Shown here: piece by piece, positions 16,864-26,900 of the stretch
How the letters are laid out: each line of letters opens with the position of its first letter
How positions within the stretch are numbered: position 1 is the first letter of the stretch
Assembly (NCBI GenBank): GCA_011525695.1
Contig: WYBX01000086.1
Coordinates: 124,001-188,000, forward strand
DNA: 64,000 nt
Direction: 5' to 3'
Source of the DNA: Verrucomicrobiia bacterium
GTDB taxonomy: Bacteria; Verrucomicrobiota; Verrucomicrobiia; Opitutales; Opitutaceae
The notes under the pieces: generated by a model
The model's input: only the letters and a program-made list of their open reading frames with translations
Told to the model about the DNA's origin: nothing
Database searches by the model: none
Position numbers and translations under genes: made by a program

Positions 16864-19830
16864 CTACGCCAGGGCGGCGTGCAAGATCTCGACCGGATGC
16901 AGCGCGCGCCGGCCGGTGCCATCCTTGATTTGGTGGCGGCAACTGGTGCCACCGGCGGCAATCAGCTCATCGGGCGCAGCCGCCCGCACGGCCGGAAACA
17001 GGACGAGTTCTGCGATTTGCTGGGAGACCGCGAAATGCTCCGCCTCGTATCCGAAGGAACCGGCCATGCCGCAGCAGCCGGACGGGATGACCTGCACCTT
17101 ATAATTAACTGGAAGCTCCAGCATCTTCACGGTCGGCGCCACGGAGGACAGCGCCTTCTGGTGGCAATGGCCGTGAAGCTTGATCACCTGCGAACGGGTG
17201 GTGAACGCTTCGCGGCGAACCCTTCCGGCCGCGGCCTCGCGGGCGATGAATTCGTCGATCAGCCAGGCCCGGCCGGCCAGCGCGCGGGCGGCCGCCTTGA
17301 GCGGCTCGGGCATCAAGTCGGGATACTCGTCGCGGAATCCGAGAATTGCGGAAGGTTCAATGCCGATCAGCGGTTCACGGTCGCTGATGACGTCCTTCAG
17401 CAACTCCACATTCCGGATCGCGAGTTTCCGGGCCGATCGAACCAAGCCTTTCGAAAAGTGGGCGCGTCCGCTTTCGACGTGCCGGGGCACGATCACTTCG
17501 TAGCCCAGCCGGTTGAGCAGTTCGACCGCCTTGATGCCGATGGGCGTGTCGTTGTAATTCGTGAACTCGTCGCAGAAGAGATGCACCCGGCCGTTCGGAT
17601 ACGGGTGCGACGCGGGGTTGGCATGGCGCGCGTGCCAGGCCGCGAGCGTCGTAGCGTGCAGCGTCGGCAGGCTGCGGTCCGGGGCGAAACGGGCGAGCCG
17701 CTTGATCGTTCCGGAGAGGGCGGGGGAGGTGACCACCGCGTTGTAGATCGAGGGCGCGAGCGCAGCCAGCCGCATGCTGCGGGTGAACCCGGCGACCAGC
17801 CGCGAGCGGAGCGGCACACCATGCGTGTCGTAATAATGCTGCTGCCATTCGGCCTTGAGCCGGGCCAGGTCGACGTTCGAGGGACACTCGGATTTGCAGC
17901 CCTTGCAGGACAGGCACAGGTCCATCACCGCCTTCACTTCCTCGCTGTCCCAGGCATTGGTGACGTCGCGCGGGTGAGTGAGCACCTGACGGAGCATGTT
18001 GGCGCGGCCGCGGGTGGTGTCCTGCTCGTTGCGCGTGGCCATGTAACTCGGGCACATCGTGCCGCCGATCAGATGTGACTTTCGGCATTCGCCCACGCCG
18101 GTGCAGCGTTCGGTGGCGGCCAGCACGCCGCCGACTGCACTGAAGTCAAAGAGGGTCCTGTACTCGGGTGCCACATGGCCGACGTCGTGCCGGAGGTGCG
18201 TGTCCATCGGCGGCGTGTCGATGATCTTGCCGGGATTGAGGATGCCGCGCGGATCGAAGGTTTCCTTCACGCGGCGCATCATCGCATAGCACTCCGGCCC
18301 GACCATGAAGGGGATGAACTCGCCCCGCAGCCGGCCGTCGCCGTGCTCGCCGGAGAGCGAACCCCGATACTTCTTCACCAGCGCGGCGACGTCGGTGGCA
18401 ATCCCGCGGAACATCTTCAGGCCCGCCTCGGTTTTCAGGTTGAAGAGCGGCCGGGTGTGCAGTTCACCCGCGCCGGCGTGCGCATAATACACGCTGCTGA
18501 TGCCATATTTCTCCCGCATCAGCCGATCGAATTCGCCGATGTAGTCCGGCAGGTCCTCGACGGCGACCGCCGTATCCTCGACCACCTCACGCGGCTTGGC
18601 ATCGCCCACGACATTGTTCATGAGCCCCTGGCCCGCCTTGCGCAGATCCCAGACGCGCGTGCAGTCGGCGCCCCAGAGGACGGGAAACGCATAGCCGAGA
18701 CCCGCCGCCCGGAAATCGGCCTCGAGCGCACGCATCGTCGCCTCGATCCGCGTGCGGTCCGGTTGCCGGATTTCGATCACCAGCACGGCCCCGGGATCCC
18801 CCTGGACAAAGAAGCGGTTTTTCGCGTGCTCGAGGTTGGCCTTGGTGCACTCGAGGATGTGGCGGTCGATCAGCTCGCAGCCGAACGGCCGGTGCTGCAT
18901 GGCGATCAATGTCCCGCGGAGCGAGTCGTGGACGCTGGCAAAGTGGGCGCACATCAGCGCGCCCGGCGGTGGCAGCGGTTCGCAATTGAGTTCAAACTCA
19001 ACGCCGAGGAAGAGCGTGCCTTCCGAGCCGGCGAGCAGCCGGCAGAGGTTGAAGGGTTGCTCCGAGGCGGGATCGAACACCGCGCAGTCCATCAGCTGAT
19101 CCAGCGCGTAGCCGGTGTTCCGGCGCGTGACGGTCGGCTTCGGGAAATTGTCGCGAATCAGCCGGCGGTTCTCCGGTGTGGAGAGAAGTTCGCGGACCAT
19201 GCGGTAGATCCGGGTTTCGAGCGAGTCGGCGGCGGCGCACTTGGCGGCAAACTCCTCCCGGCTGAGCGGGCCGAAGGTCACGAGCGAGCCGTCGCTGAGG
19301 AAGCCGCGGGTCGAAACGAGGTGATCGCGCGTGGCGCCATGGACGATCGAGTTCGCGCCGCAGGAATTGTTGCCCACCATCCCGCCGATCATCGCGCGAT
19401 TGGCGGTGGAGGTCTCCGGCGTGAAGAAGACGCCGTGCGGTTTGAGGTGGAGGTTGAGATCGTCGCGCACCACGCCGGGCTGCACCCGGACCCGGCGGCG
19501 GGCGGGGTCGTATCCGAGGATCGCGTTCAGATGCCGGCCGACGTCGACAATCATCCCGCTGCCGACGACCTGGCCGGCCAGGGAGGTGCCGGCGGCCCGC
19601 GGGACGAGCCCGATGTGGTGGCGATTGGCGAAGGCAATCAGCGCCGCGAGGTCCGCCTCCGATTTCGGCAGGGCCACGGCCACGGGGAGTTCCTGGTACT
19701 CCGATGCATCCGTGGCGTAGAGGGCGCGGATCGCCTGCGCGAAATGCAGTTCGCCGTCGAGCTGGCCGGCCAGCGCGCTGAGTTCGGCGCGGCCCACGGT
19801 CGCGGGAGCGGGAGAAGGACGAGTGGACAT
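16864..19830 (-). CDS. YdiJ-like FAD-linked oxidase with Fe-S domain (2-hydroxyacid dehydrogenase)
   Basis: A 988-residue fusion enzyme that should oxidise a D-2-hydroxyacid, as E. coli YdiJ does D-2-hydroxyglutarate, and pass electrons to the respiratory chain. The N-terminal FAD_binding_4 domain (about 45-220) has PRAAGTSLAGQVVG and GGMVGNNSCGANS; the GlcD-type substrate domain follows (to about 540, including SGEHGDGRLRGEF). A ferredoxin-like region has CTGVGECRKSHL and CLSCKGCKSECPS, and the C-terminal CCG-type Fe-S domain has LHGHCHQKAL and GCCGMAGSFGYE. Size and domain order match YdiJ. No signal peptide, so it acts at the cytoplasmic face. The start at 19830 is the first Met before conserved sequence. 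Neighbours on the minus strand are unrelated. Confidence 0.9.
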   Translation of the reverse strand: MSTRPSPAPATVGRAELSALAGQLDGELHFAQAIRALYATDASEYQELPVAVALPKSEADLAALIAFANRHHIGLVPRAAGTSLAGQVVGSGMIVDVGRHLNAILGYDPARRRVRVQPGVVRDDLNLHLKPHGVFFTPETSTANRAMIGGMVGNNSCGANSIVHGATRDHLVSTRGFLSDGSLVTFGPLSREEFAAKCAAADSLETRIYRMVRELLSTPENRRLIRDNFPKPTVTRRNTGYALDQLMDCAVFDPASEQPFNLCRLLAGSEGTLFLGVEFELNCEPLPPPGALMCAHFASVHDSLRGTLIAMQHRPFGCELIDRHILECTKANLEHAKNRFFVQGDPGAVLVIEIRQPDRTRIEATMRALEADFRAAGLGYAFPVLWGADCTRVWDLRKAGQGLMNNVVGDAKPREVVEDTAVAVEDLPDYIGEFDRLMREKYGISSVYYAHAGAGELHTRPLFNLKTEAGLKMFRGIATDVAALVKKYRGSLSGEHGDGRLRGEFIPFMVGPECYAMMRRVKETFDPRGILNPGKIIDTPPMDTHLRHDVGHVAPEYRTLFDFSAVGGVLAATERCTGVGECRKSHLIGGTMCPSYMATRNEQDTTRGRANMLRQVLTHPRDVTNAWDSEEVKAVMDLCLSCKGCKSECPSNVDLARLKAEWQQHYYDTHGVPLRSRLVAGFTRSMRLAALAPSIYNAVVTSPALSGTIKRLARFAPDRSLPTLHATTLAAWHARHANPASHPYPNGRVHLFCDEFTNYNDTPIGIKAVELLNRLGYEVIVPRHVESGRAHFSKGLVRSARKLAIRNVELLKDVISDREPLIGIEPSAILGFRDEYPDLMPEPLKAAARALAGRAWLIDEFIAREAAAGRVRREAFTTRSQVIKLHGHCHQKALSSVAPTVKMLELPVNYKVQVIPSGCCGMAGSFGYEAEHFAVSQQIAELVLFPAVRAAAPDELIAAGGTSCRHQIKDGTGRRALHPVEILHAALA

Positions 19831-20138
19831 GCTTGAGGAAACCTGGGCGGTGCAGCGGCGGAAGATGGCACCGATATTTTAGGCCCTTGGCTGGCCATGC
19901 AATATTTCCATTCGAGCCGGCGTGACCCACGGTGCGGCAGCGCCAACCTTATGCGGATGACCCGGTGGGGCGGATGCGACATCCTTATCGCAGGCGAGCG
20001 CCAGCCCTGCGATGAGGTTCAGAATTGATGGCTCGCTACTCGCTACTCGATGCTCGCTACTGGCTCTGGTGCTGCCTCGTGCCTTGGTGAGAAAATGCGG
20101 CTAGCAGAGGGCGCGGGTGTTGTCCTAGCGTCGGCGCG
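19831..20138. other. Divergent spacer with tandem CTCGCTACT repeat
   Basis: Promoter-bearing spacer between the leftward YdiJ-like gene and the rightward Ldh2-type gene. No gene is seen. Bases 20031-20061 hold a short tandem of the phrase CTCGCTACT. No operator was identified. Confidence 0.5.
20031..20061. repeat. Short tandem repeat CTCGCTACT
   Basis: Three partly overlapping copies of the core CTCGCTACT, the last separated by CGATG. It lies about 80 bases upstream of the Ldh2-type start. Repeats of this size can vary in copy number, but nothing shows that this one does. Confidence 0.6.
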
Positions 20139-21203
20139 ATGTCCCCGCCGCGTTATGCTTCCGCAACCCTGATTGATTTTGCCCGTGCGCTGCTCGAGCA
20201 CGCCGGCCTCGAGCCCGACAAGGCGGCGGTTACTGCTGAAATCCTCGTCGAGGGCGACCTGCTCGGCCACACCACCCACGGGTTGGCGCTGCTCGGGAGT
20301 TACCTCCGCGAAATCGACCAGGGCAAGATGACCCGGAGCGGCGAACCGCGCGTCATCGCCGATTTCCCTGCCGCCCTCACCTGGGACGGCAACCGGCTTC
20401 CGGGCCCGTGGCTGACGGTCCGCGCCTTCGAAGCCGCGATCAGCCGGGCTAAACAGCAGGGTGTCTGCAGTGTCGTGATCCGGCGCAGCCACCACATCGC
20501 CTGCCTGGCTGCGTACCTGCGGCCAGTCACGGAGCAGGGGTTCATGGCGCTGCTCACCTGCTCCGATCCCGAGATTCGCAGCGTCGCGCCGTTCGGCGGG
20601 ACTGGACCGGTGTTCACCCCGAATCCACTCGCAGCGGCCTGGCCCACAGATGGCGAACCCGTGATCCTCGATGTGTCGATGTCGATCACGACCAACGGGC
20701 TGACGAAGCGGCTGCACGCGGAAGGTAAGCGCTTCCCGGGTGTGTGGGCACTCGATGCGAACGGAAACCCGACCGACGATCCAGCGGCGCTTCAGGCCAA
20801 TCCACCCGGCACCCTGCTGCCGACCGGAGGCGTCGATCACGGGCACAAGGGCTATGCCTTCACGCTCCTGGTGGAAGCGCTCACGGGCGGGCTTGCGGCG
20901 CATGGTCGCGCGGACCCGCCGGAAGGCTGGGGTGCCACGGTTCACGTGCAGGTTTTCAACCCGGCACTCTTTGGCGGATTGGCGGAATTCAAGCGGCAGA
21001 CCGACCATGTCGCCGCAGCCTGCCGGGCCAGCCCCCCGCGTCCGGGCTTTGGTCGGGTGCGATTGCCCGGTGAAAACGGGCTCCGCCGGCGCAGGGAACA
21101 GCTCGAGCACGGGGTCGAACTTTATCCCGGCATCATGGCTGGCCTGGAGCCCTGGGCACAAAAGCTGGGAACAACCATTCCACCGAGTCTGGATGGTCGC
21201 TGA
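20139..21203 (+). CDS. Malate/L-lactate/sulfolactate dehydrogenase family (Ldh2-type) oxidoreductase
   Basis: A 354-residue NAD(P)-dependent 2-hydroxyacid or ureidoglycolate-type dehydrogenase. Family landmarks are HTTHGLALLGSYLREID near the N-terminus (with the conserved His), VVIRRSHHIACLAAY in the middle, APFGGTGPVFTPNPLAAAWP in the nucleotide-binding region, and HGHKGYAFTLLVEALTGGL near the C-terminus. The fold is distinct from the Rossmann-type lactate dehydrogenases. It precedes an MFS transporter (168 bases to its chosen start), suggesting a small uptake-and-oxidation pair for a hydroxy-acid. The exact substrate cannot be told from sequence. Confidence 0.85.
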   Translation: MSPPRYASATLIDFARALLEHAGLEPDKAAVTAEILVEGDLLGHTTHGLALLGSYLREIDQGKMTRSGEPRVIADFPAALTWDGNRLPGPWLTVRAFEAAISRAKQQGVCSVVIRRSHHIACLAAYLRPVTEQGFMALLTCSDPEIRSVAPFGGTGPVFTPNPLAAAWPTDGEPVILDVSMSITTNGLTKRLHAEGKRFPGVWALDANGNPTDDPAALQANPPGTLLPTGGVDHGHKGYAFTLLVEALTGGLAAHGRADPPEGWGATVHVQVFNPALFGGLAEFKRQTDHVAAACRASPPRPGFGRVRLPGENGLRRRREQLEHGVELYPGIMAGLEPWAQKLGTTIPPSLDGR

Positions 21204-21370
21204 TCGGACGTTTGCCACGGTCCGCGTGCTGGCGAGCGGCGTGGAAGTGACCCGGACCATCGAGTTTGGCTGATCGGTCCTGCTCCGCGGCAGCCGGGTG
21301 CTTGTCGCGCGGAGGTCGCACCGTTTACGGTGGTATGCAGACGACCCGTGGCTATAACGCCGCTGTGTCC

Positions 21371-22642
21371 ATGGCCCCGTCCCCTGACGTGTCCGAGCCC
21401 AGGCTGAGCCCCCCTTCCATGCTGCGCATGGGTCTGATGATGGCGGGAGCGAACGCGGTCGACGTCATCACCGCCACCATGCTGCCGATCACCGCGCGGC
21501 ATTTCACCGGCAATATCACCTTGATCGGTACGATGGTGGCGCTGAATCGAATCTGCGGTTTCCTGGTCCAGCCCTATGCCGCTTGGAAAAGCGACGGGCA
21601 TCTCAGCTCGCGCGGGCGCCGCCGTCCCTTTCTCCTCGGTGCCTGGCCTGCCGTGTTCATCAGCATGGCGATCCTCGGCGGGCTGCCATTCATCGTGCCG
21701 GCTGAACACCATCGCACGCTGGTCGTGGTGTCGGTGCTGTTCCTGGTAAACCTGGTGATGCAGGCGGCACTCGACGTCTGCTTCGGCACCGGCGACCCGA
21801 TGTATGGCGACACCTTCACTGCGGGAGATCTTGGCCGGGCCAATGGTGTCAGGATGACCGTCACTGCAGGGACAGCGGTCGCGATGACCCTGGTGTTCGT
21901 GCCGCTGGCGGATAGGCACGAATTCTGGCCCTACGCCGGCGCGCTCGGCTTCGTGGGCGCGTCGTTCCTGATCACCTGCTTTGGACTGAGGGAACGGCTG
22001 CCGGCGAGCCTGCCTCCGCCAGCCAGCTATCATCCGTTGAAACCTCTGGCGGAGCTGCGGAATCCCCAGACCCGTAATGTTGCGATCTGCGGATCCGCCG
22101 TGCTCGTGTCGCTCGCGCTCACGGACATGCTGCACGCACTTTTCGTGACCGAGACCCTCGGCTTCTCCAAGACGGTCCTGGGCACGACGGCGACTGCCGC
22201 CTTGATCGCGCATCTCATCATGCCCTACCCGGTGGGCTGGCTGGTGGACCGCATCGGACCGCGGGCGGTTTTGATCACCGGGTTCATCCTGCTGGCGGGT
22301 GTCGAGGCGGCGTTCGTCTTTTGGGTCGAGAGCCTGACTTCACTCTATATTGGGCTGATCTCATTCCGGGCGGCTTGGGTGGTGGTTCACCTGCCGATGC
22401 TGCCTTTGATTTTTCAGAACACACCGGCTGAGCGCCGCGGTGCGATCTTTGCGGCCGTCCAGATGACCCGCGCCGGCGTGACGAGCATCGCGACAATCCT
22501 GGCGGCGGCACTGGCGGGAGCCGTAGGCTCGTACCGGATGTGCTATCTGGTCGCGGGCATCGTTTGCCTGATCGGGTTGTTTGGTGCGATTCGACTGGTG
22601 GCGGTTCCGCGGCTGGCGGTGGCGGCCCCAGCCGGTGCCTAG
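21371..22642 (+). CDS. MFS transporter
   Basis: Twelve-helix major facilitator of about 423 residues, inner membrane. The loop sequence SDGHLSSRGRRRPFLLGAWP is the loop 2-3 signature of the sugar-porter-like GPH/SLC45 group, so a sugar or glycoside symporter is likely. Starts at 21371 (MAPSPDV) and 21335 (MQTTRGY) are both possible; the first is preferred because the region before it is poorly hydrophobic and unlike a transporter N-terminus. The TAG stop codon (22640-22642) is also the first three bases of a dispersed repeat element, see the repeat at 22640-22716. It follows the Ldh2-type gene on the same strand. Confidence 0.82.
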   Translation: MAPSPDVSEPRLSPPSMLRMGLMMAGANAVDVITATMLPITARHFTGNITLIGTMVALNRICGFLVQPYAAWKSDGHLSSRGRRRPFLLGAWPAVFISMAILGGLPFIVPAEHHRTLVVVSVLFLVNLVMQAALDVCFGTGDPMYGDTFTAGDLGRANGVRMTVTAGTAVAMTLVFVPLADRHEFWPYAGALGFVGASFLITCFGLRERLPASLPPPASYHPLKPLAELRNPQTRNVAICGSAVLVSLALTDMLHALFVTETLGFSKTVLGTTATAALIAHLIMPYPVGWLVDRIGPRAVLITGFILLAGVEAAFVFWVESLTSLYIGLISFRAAWVVVHLPMLPLIFQNTPAERRGAIFAAVQMTRAGVTSIATILAAALAGAVGSYRMCYLVAGIVCLIGLFGAIRLVAVPRLAVAAPAGA

Positions 22643-22716
22643 CAGCCCATCGGGCTTTCAGTCGAGCGCAGCGAGCATTCATACGCTGCTGGGCTAGGCT
22701 GGCAACCCGTCGGGTT
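22640..22716. repeat. TAGCAGCCC repeat element beginning at a stop codon, copy 1
   Basis: Starts TAGCAGCCCATCGGGCTT and continues CAGTCGAGCGCAGC, matching the reverse complement of 39741-39827 over roughly its first 35 bases. The first TAG is the stop codon of the MFS gene. It is followed by a perfect AACCCG/CGGGTT palindrome at 22704-22716. Confidence 0.75.
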
Positions 22717-22774
22717 CGCGGCGCAGCGTCGTTTTCAGTTGCGCGTTCGCCCGGCAATCTGACCGTTCCCACCC

Positions 22775-23818
22775 TTAAAGGTTTGAGGGTGGGCGGAGCG
22801 ATTTTCCCTCGAACCAGCGCCCAGGCAGCAGCACACGCTTCAGCATTTCGGGGATGCCGCGCTCGTTGTGGTTGAGCTGTTCCACGACCAGGTCCACCGC
22901 CGCCGCTCCGATTTCGGCTTCATCAAAAAGGAAGCCCGAAAGCTCGAGGTCCGGATTGGTCACATGCGGCCGAAGCAGGCCAATGTCCCGGGGAATCTGC
23001 AGTCCGCGGTCGCGAATCCAATGAAAAGCATCGTCGTAGCTGGCGATGACGACGTCAGGCTGGTACCGGCCCAGCCAGGCCAGGAAGGGCTCCGGCTCCC
23101 AGCGCGCCGCGACCAGGGGTGGGACGTGTTCCGTCCGCGGCCATTCTGCCTGGCAGCCGAGGAACGCCGAGCGGTGCAGGTTCTGGTGGGCGAGATCGTG
23201 AGCGCGGGACACGGCAAGCCCGATTCGCCGGTAGCCGCGGTCGCGGCAACGCTGGCAGGCTTCGCGCACGGCGCGATAATAGTCGCCCGCGGTCCGGTGC
23301 AGTTCGTGGCCGATTTCCGTCCGTCCCAGCGCGGCCAGCGCAAACTGCCGCCAATCGAGCTGCCAGCGCGGCTCCACCACGCCACCCGCGGCCAGGACGG
23401 CGCCGAGCACACCGCGAGCCCTGAGGATGTCGCCGAGTCGGCGACCATCAGGCGCACTGTGCTCCAGTGAGAACCAATGAAGCTGGTAGCCCAGTGCCTC
23501 CGCCCGGCGCCGCGCGCCGGCAAAGACGCGTGACTCCTGCGAACTTGGCGGGCTGCCGCGTGGCGGCGGCGGCGCACCGCCGCCCAGAAAGGCGATCGAG
23601 CCTGCAAATGCGGACTGCCTTCCCATCCGCAGCTGCACCATGTTCGCCGCGATCAGCGGATTCGGCCGGTAGCCCATCTCCTCCGCCAGGCGCCGCAGCC
23701 GTTCCCGCGTCGCGGCGGCGGCGTGCGGATGGCCGCGCAATGCCAGTGACACAGTCATCTTGCTCACGCCGGCGCGCGTCGCGATGTCCTGAAGGGTGAC
23801 AGGCCGGGCGCGGCTCAT
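22775..23818 (-). CDS. LacI-family transcriptional regulator
   Basis: A 347-residue regulator with an N-terminal helix-turn-helix (VTLQDIATRAGVSKMTVSLA, residues 7-26) and hinge helix region, then a periplasmic-binding-protein-like sensor domain (about 65-345). The ATG at 23816-23818 (MSRARPVTLQDIA) is the natural start; the frame is open further upstream only as the antisense of the receptor gene. It is divergent from a TonB receptor and sulfatase, which it probably controls in response to a sugar released from the imported glycan. A 12-base palindrome lies one base upstream of its start codon. The effector is unknown. Confidence 0.9.
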   Translation of the reverse strand: MSRARPVTLQDIATRAGVSKMTVSLALRGHPHAAAATRERLRRLAEEMGYRPNPLIAANMVQLRMGRQSAFAGSIAFLGGGAPPPPRGSPPSSQESRVFAGARRRAEALGYQLHWFSLEHSAPDGRRLGDILRARGVLGAVLAAGGVVEPRWQLDWRQFALAALGRTEIGHELHRTAGDYYRAVREACQRCRDRGYRRIGLAVSRAHDLAHQNLHRSAFLGCQAEWPRTEHVPPLVAARWEPEPFLAWLGRYQPDVVIASYDDAFHWIRDRGLQIPRDIGLLRPHVTNPDLELSGFLFDEAEIGAAAVDLVVEQLNHNERGIPEMLKRVLLPGRWFEGKSLRPPSNL

Positions 23819-23819
23819 T

Positions 23820-23831
23820 TTTACCAGTAAA
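23820..23831. promoter_or_regulatory. Candidate LacI-type operator
   Basis: Palindrome TTTACCAGTAAA with perfect 5-base arms, immediately upstream of the lacI-type start codon and 84 bases upstream of the receptor ATG. LacI-family operators often have TTTAC-type arms around a central CG; here the centre is CA, so the match is good but not perfect. Binding would repress both divergent genes. Confidence 0.45.
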
Positions 23832-23914
23832 GAACCGGCAGGATGGTGCGGCGAGTAAGATCTTCTGATATTCCGGCGAACACACGCCAACTGCTCCTTA
23901 TCCCCTGCAAAAAC

Positions 23915-26900
23915 ATGAAGCCGCTCCCCTGCCTCTGCGCCCTCCTCGGTTCGCTCGGGCTCATCGCCCCCGCCTCCCTTTCCGCCCAGGCCGTCACACC
24001 CTTGCCACCCACCGCCGCGAGTTCCGCCGATGCCGGAGGCGAAACCGGAGAGACCATCGTCCTGAGCCCCTTTGAAGTCACTGCCGGCTCGGACAAGGGT
24101 TACGCGGCGCGCGAGACGCTCGCGGGCACGCGGTTCAAGTCCGACCTCAAGGACGTGCCCTCGCAGGTTTCGATCATGACGCGGGAATTCCTCGACGACA
24201 TCGGATCGGTGTCGATGGAGGATGCCTACCGCTATTCGGCCAACATCGAGAACACTGCCGAGTATGCGTCGGCCACGAATGGGGGCGGCGACTTCAACAC
24301 GGGGGTGCTGAACACGCGGGCGGCGAATCGGATTCGCGGTCTCACCTCGCCCGGCGTGACCCACGATTTCTTCCAGACGAACGTGCTGCAGGACATCTAC
24401 AACCTCGAGCGCCTCAGCATATCCAGCGGGCCCAATGCCATCCTCTTCGGCAACGGCAACCCTGGCGGGATCGTCGATGCGTCCTTCATCCGTGCCAACC
24501 TCCAGCGTCCCCGGCACGAGGTCAGCATCCGCACCGACAATTACGGCTCGCTGCGGGGCTCCTTCGATTTGAACCAGCCGCTGGTGACCGAGCGGGTTGC
24601 CCTACGGCTCGCCGCGGTGAGGGCGAGGGACGAGCACTGGCGTGAGCCGGGTGGCCGCGACGACGATCGCTATTTTGGAACGATCACTGTCCGGCCGCAC
24701 CGGACGACGACGCTGCGCGCCTATTACGAGGATTCCATGGTGGACATGACCACGCCGCGCAACGTGCGGATGGGCGATCAGGTCACACCGTGGATCGCGG
24801 CGGGCCGGCCGGCCTTCAACAACGGGCTGGACTCACCGACCGTGATCAATGCGTCCAACAACGGCATCTTTGCGCGCAACACCGCGACGCGGACGGTCCT
24901 GGTCCTTGGGGCGGCGGCGGCAGGCACGCCCTATGCCGTGTGGGGCTCGGCCAACACCGCGAACATCGCCCTCCCCACCACGCGGTACTCGGTTCACACC
25001 ATTGGCCCGGGGAGCAACCCGAACCAGACCGGCACCGACTCGCATATCTACAGCCTGCCCTACGACGAAGCGATCGCGCCGTTCGACGTGAGCGTCAACG
25101 GCAACGGCACCCGCAATCTCATGTACGGCAAGATTTGGGGCGCCTCGATCGAACAGCGACTTCCCGGCTCCCTCCATCTCCAGGTCGATTACAACCGGGA
25201 ACAGTTGCGCAATCCGATTTCGGACTTCCTGCGCGGCATTCATTCGGCCGTGCGCGCCGACGCCAACCTTTTCCTGCCCGATCGCGTGACGCCAAATCCG
25301 AACTTCGGCCGCTACTATGTCGAATGCGAGCCGCGGGTCTTCGGCTTCCGCAGCGACATGGAGGAGTCCCGCGCCATGCTGTCCTACGAGTTGGATCTCA
25401 CCCAGCGCAGCGATCGCGCCCGGTGGCTCGGTCTCCACCGCCTCGCGCTCATGTATCAGCGTTCCGAGAACATGGGGGTGCAGCAGGAATCGGTGCCGCG
25501 GGTGATTCCCGCCGGCGTCGATCCCGCCAGTATCGTCGACGTCTGGGCTGGACCCCTCTACAACACGTTTGCCCTGCGGAACTACCTTTCCAACCCCGCG
25601 GACGCGGCGACCGGGCGGACGTATTACCTGGACCTGCCCTTCGATCCGGTTCGCACGACCACCTACCCGCTGCCCGATGGCGGCACCTACGTCGCGGGCT
25701 ACAAGAATCCCTATGGCGGCACGGGTTCGGCCAACATGGTCAACAACCTCGCCGAGGGGCGGGTGCTCGCATTGCAGAGCTTCCTGTTCAAGAACCGTCT
25801 CGTCACCAGCCTGGGCTGGCGCTGGGACCGGATCCGCCAGGCCACCTATGTCACGAAGCGCAAGACGGCGACGGCCCAATCCGCCTTCGAATCGATCTGG
25901 GATCTCGATCCCCCGACGGACTGGTCGGTCTATGCGCAGGGGTCGACGAGCACTCAGGGCGCCGTCCTTCATGTGCTGCCGTGGCTCTCCGTCTTCTACA
26001 ACCAGTCGAGCACCTGGAACCCGCCCACGGCGCTGCTGAATCCCGACGACGGTTCGCAGATCCCCGGAGCCACCGGTGACGGCAAGGACTACGGGATCAT
26101 GGTCCGGCTCTGGGGCGACCGAATCTCGGTCCGGATCAACCAGTATGAGAACACCTCCGGCCCTGCGAGCGTGGAGAGCTACCGCAATGCCATCATCCCG
26201 GTCGTGCAGAACATCGAGAACACGCTGATCGATCGCACGGAAGACGGCACGGTCAATGTCCCCCGCCCGCAGTTCTACGATCCCGAACTGGGGACCTACA
26301 CGCTCAGCGGGCTCATGGGTAGCCTCGTGTCGAAGGGCCACGAATTCGAACTCGTTGCAAATCCCACCCCGAACTGGCGGCTTACGTTGAGCGGTGCGAG
26401 ATCGGATGCGACCGCCTCCGACATCGGCCGGCCATGGGTGAACTTCATCGAGCAACGGTCGTCGATCTGGGCGGCCAACGCCGACCTGATGGGGCCGGAC
26501 AGCACCAACACGACGATCGGTTCACGCTACCTCGCAATCATCCAGACCCTGAACCAGATGAAGCAGGCGGACGGCCAGCGGGTCGAGAACGGCCGCGACT
26601 GGCGGATCAATCTCGTGACCCGCTATGCCTTCACGGAAGGACGGCTGCGCGGCGGATTCGTCGGCGGAGGCTATCGGTACCGCTCGCCGCAGGTGCTCGG
26701 CTACCTTGCCTCGATGGTGCCCAATGAATTCCCGCTTCCTGGCTCCCCGTCGGAGCTGCTGGTGCCGGCGCGCGAGGCGCCGATCAAGGGAAAGGTCCTG
26801 TCCGAAACCGAGTTGTTCCTGGGCTACAGCCGCCGATTGGGCCGGAAGGTTACCTGGAGTGCCCAGCTCAACATCCGGAACATCTTCGATCAGCGCGACC

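Noticed and set aside
18175..19836. Plus-strand 553-codon open frame
   Set aside because: Lies fully antisense to the YdiJ-like gene; high GC opens mirror frames here.
23819..24517. Minus-strand extension of the LacI gene
   Set aside because: Antisense of the TonB receptor; the LacI helix-turn-helix begins at the ATG at 23818.
24833..26455. Minus-strand 540-codon open frame
   Set aside because: Antisense of the TonB receptor barrel; composition is typical of a mirror frame.
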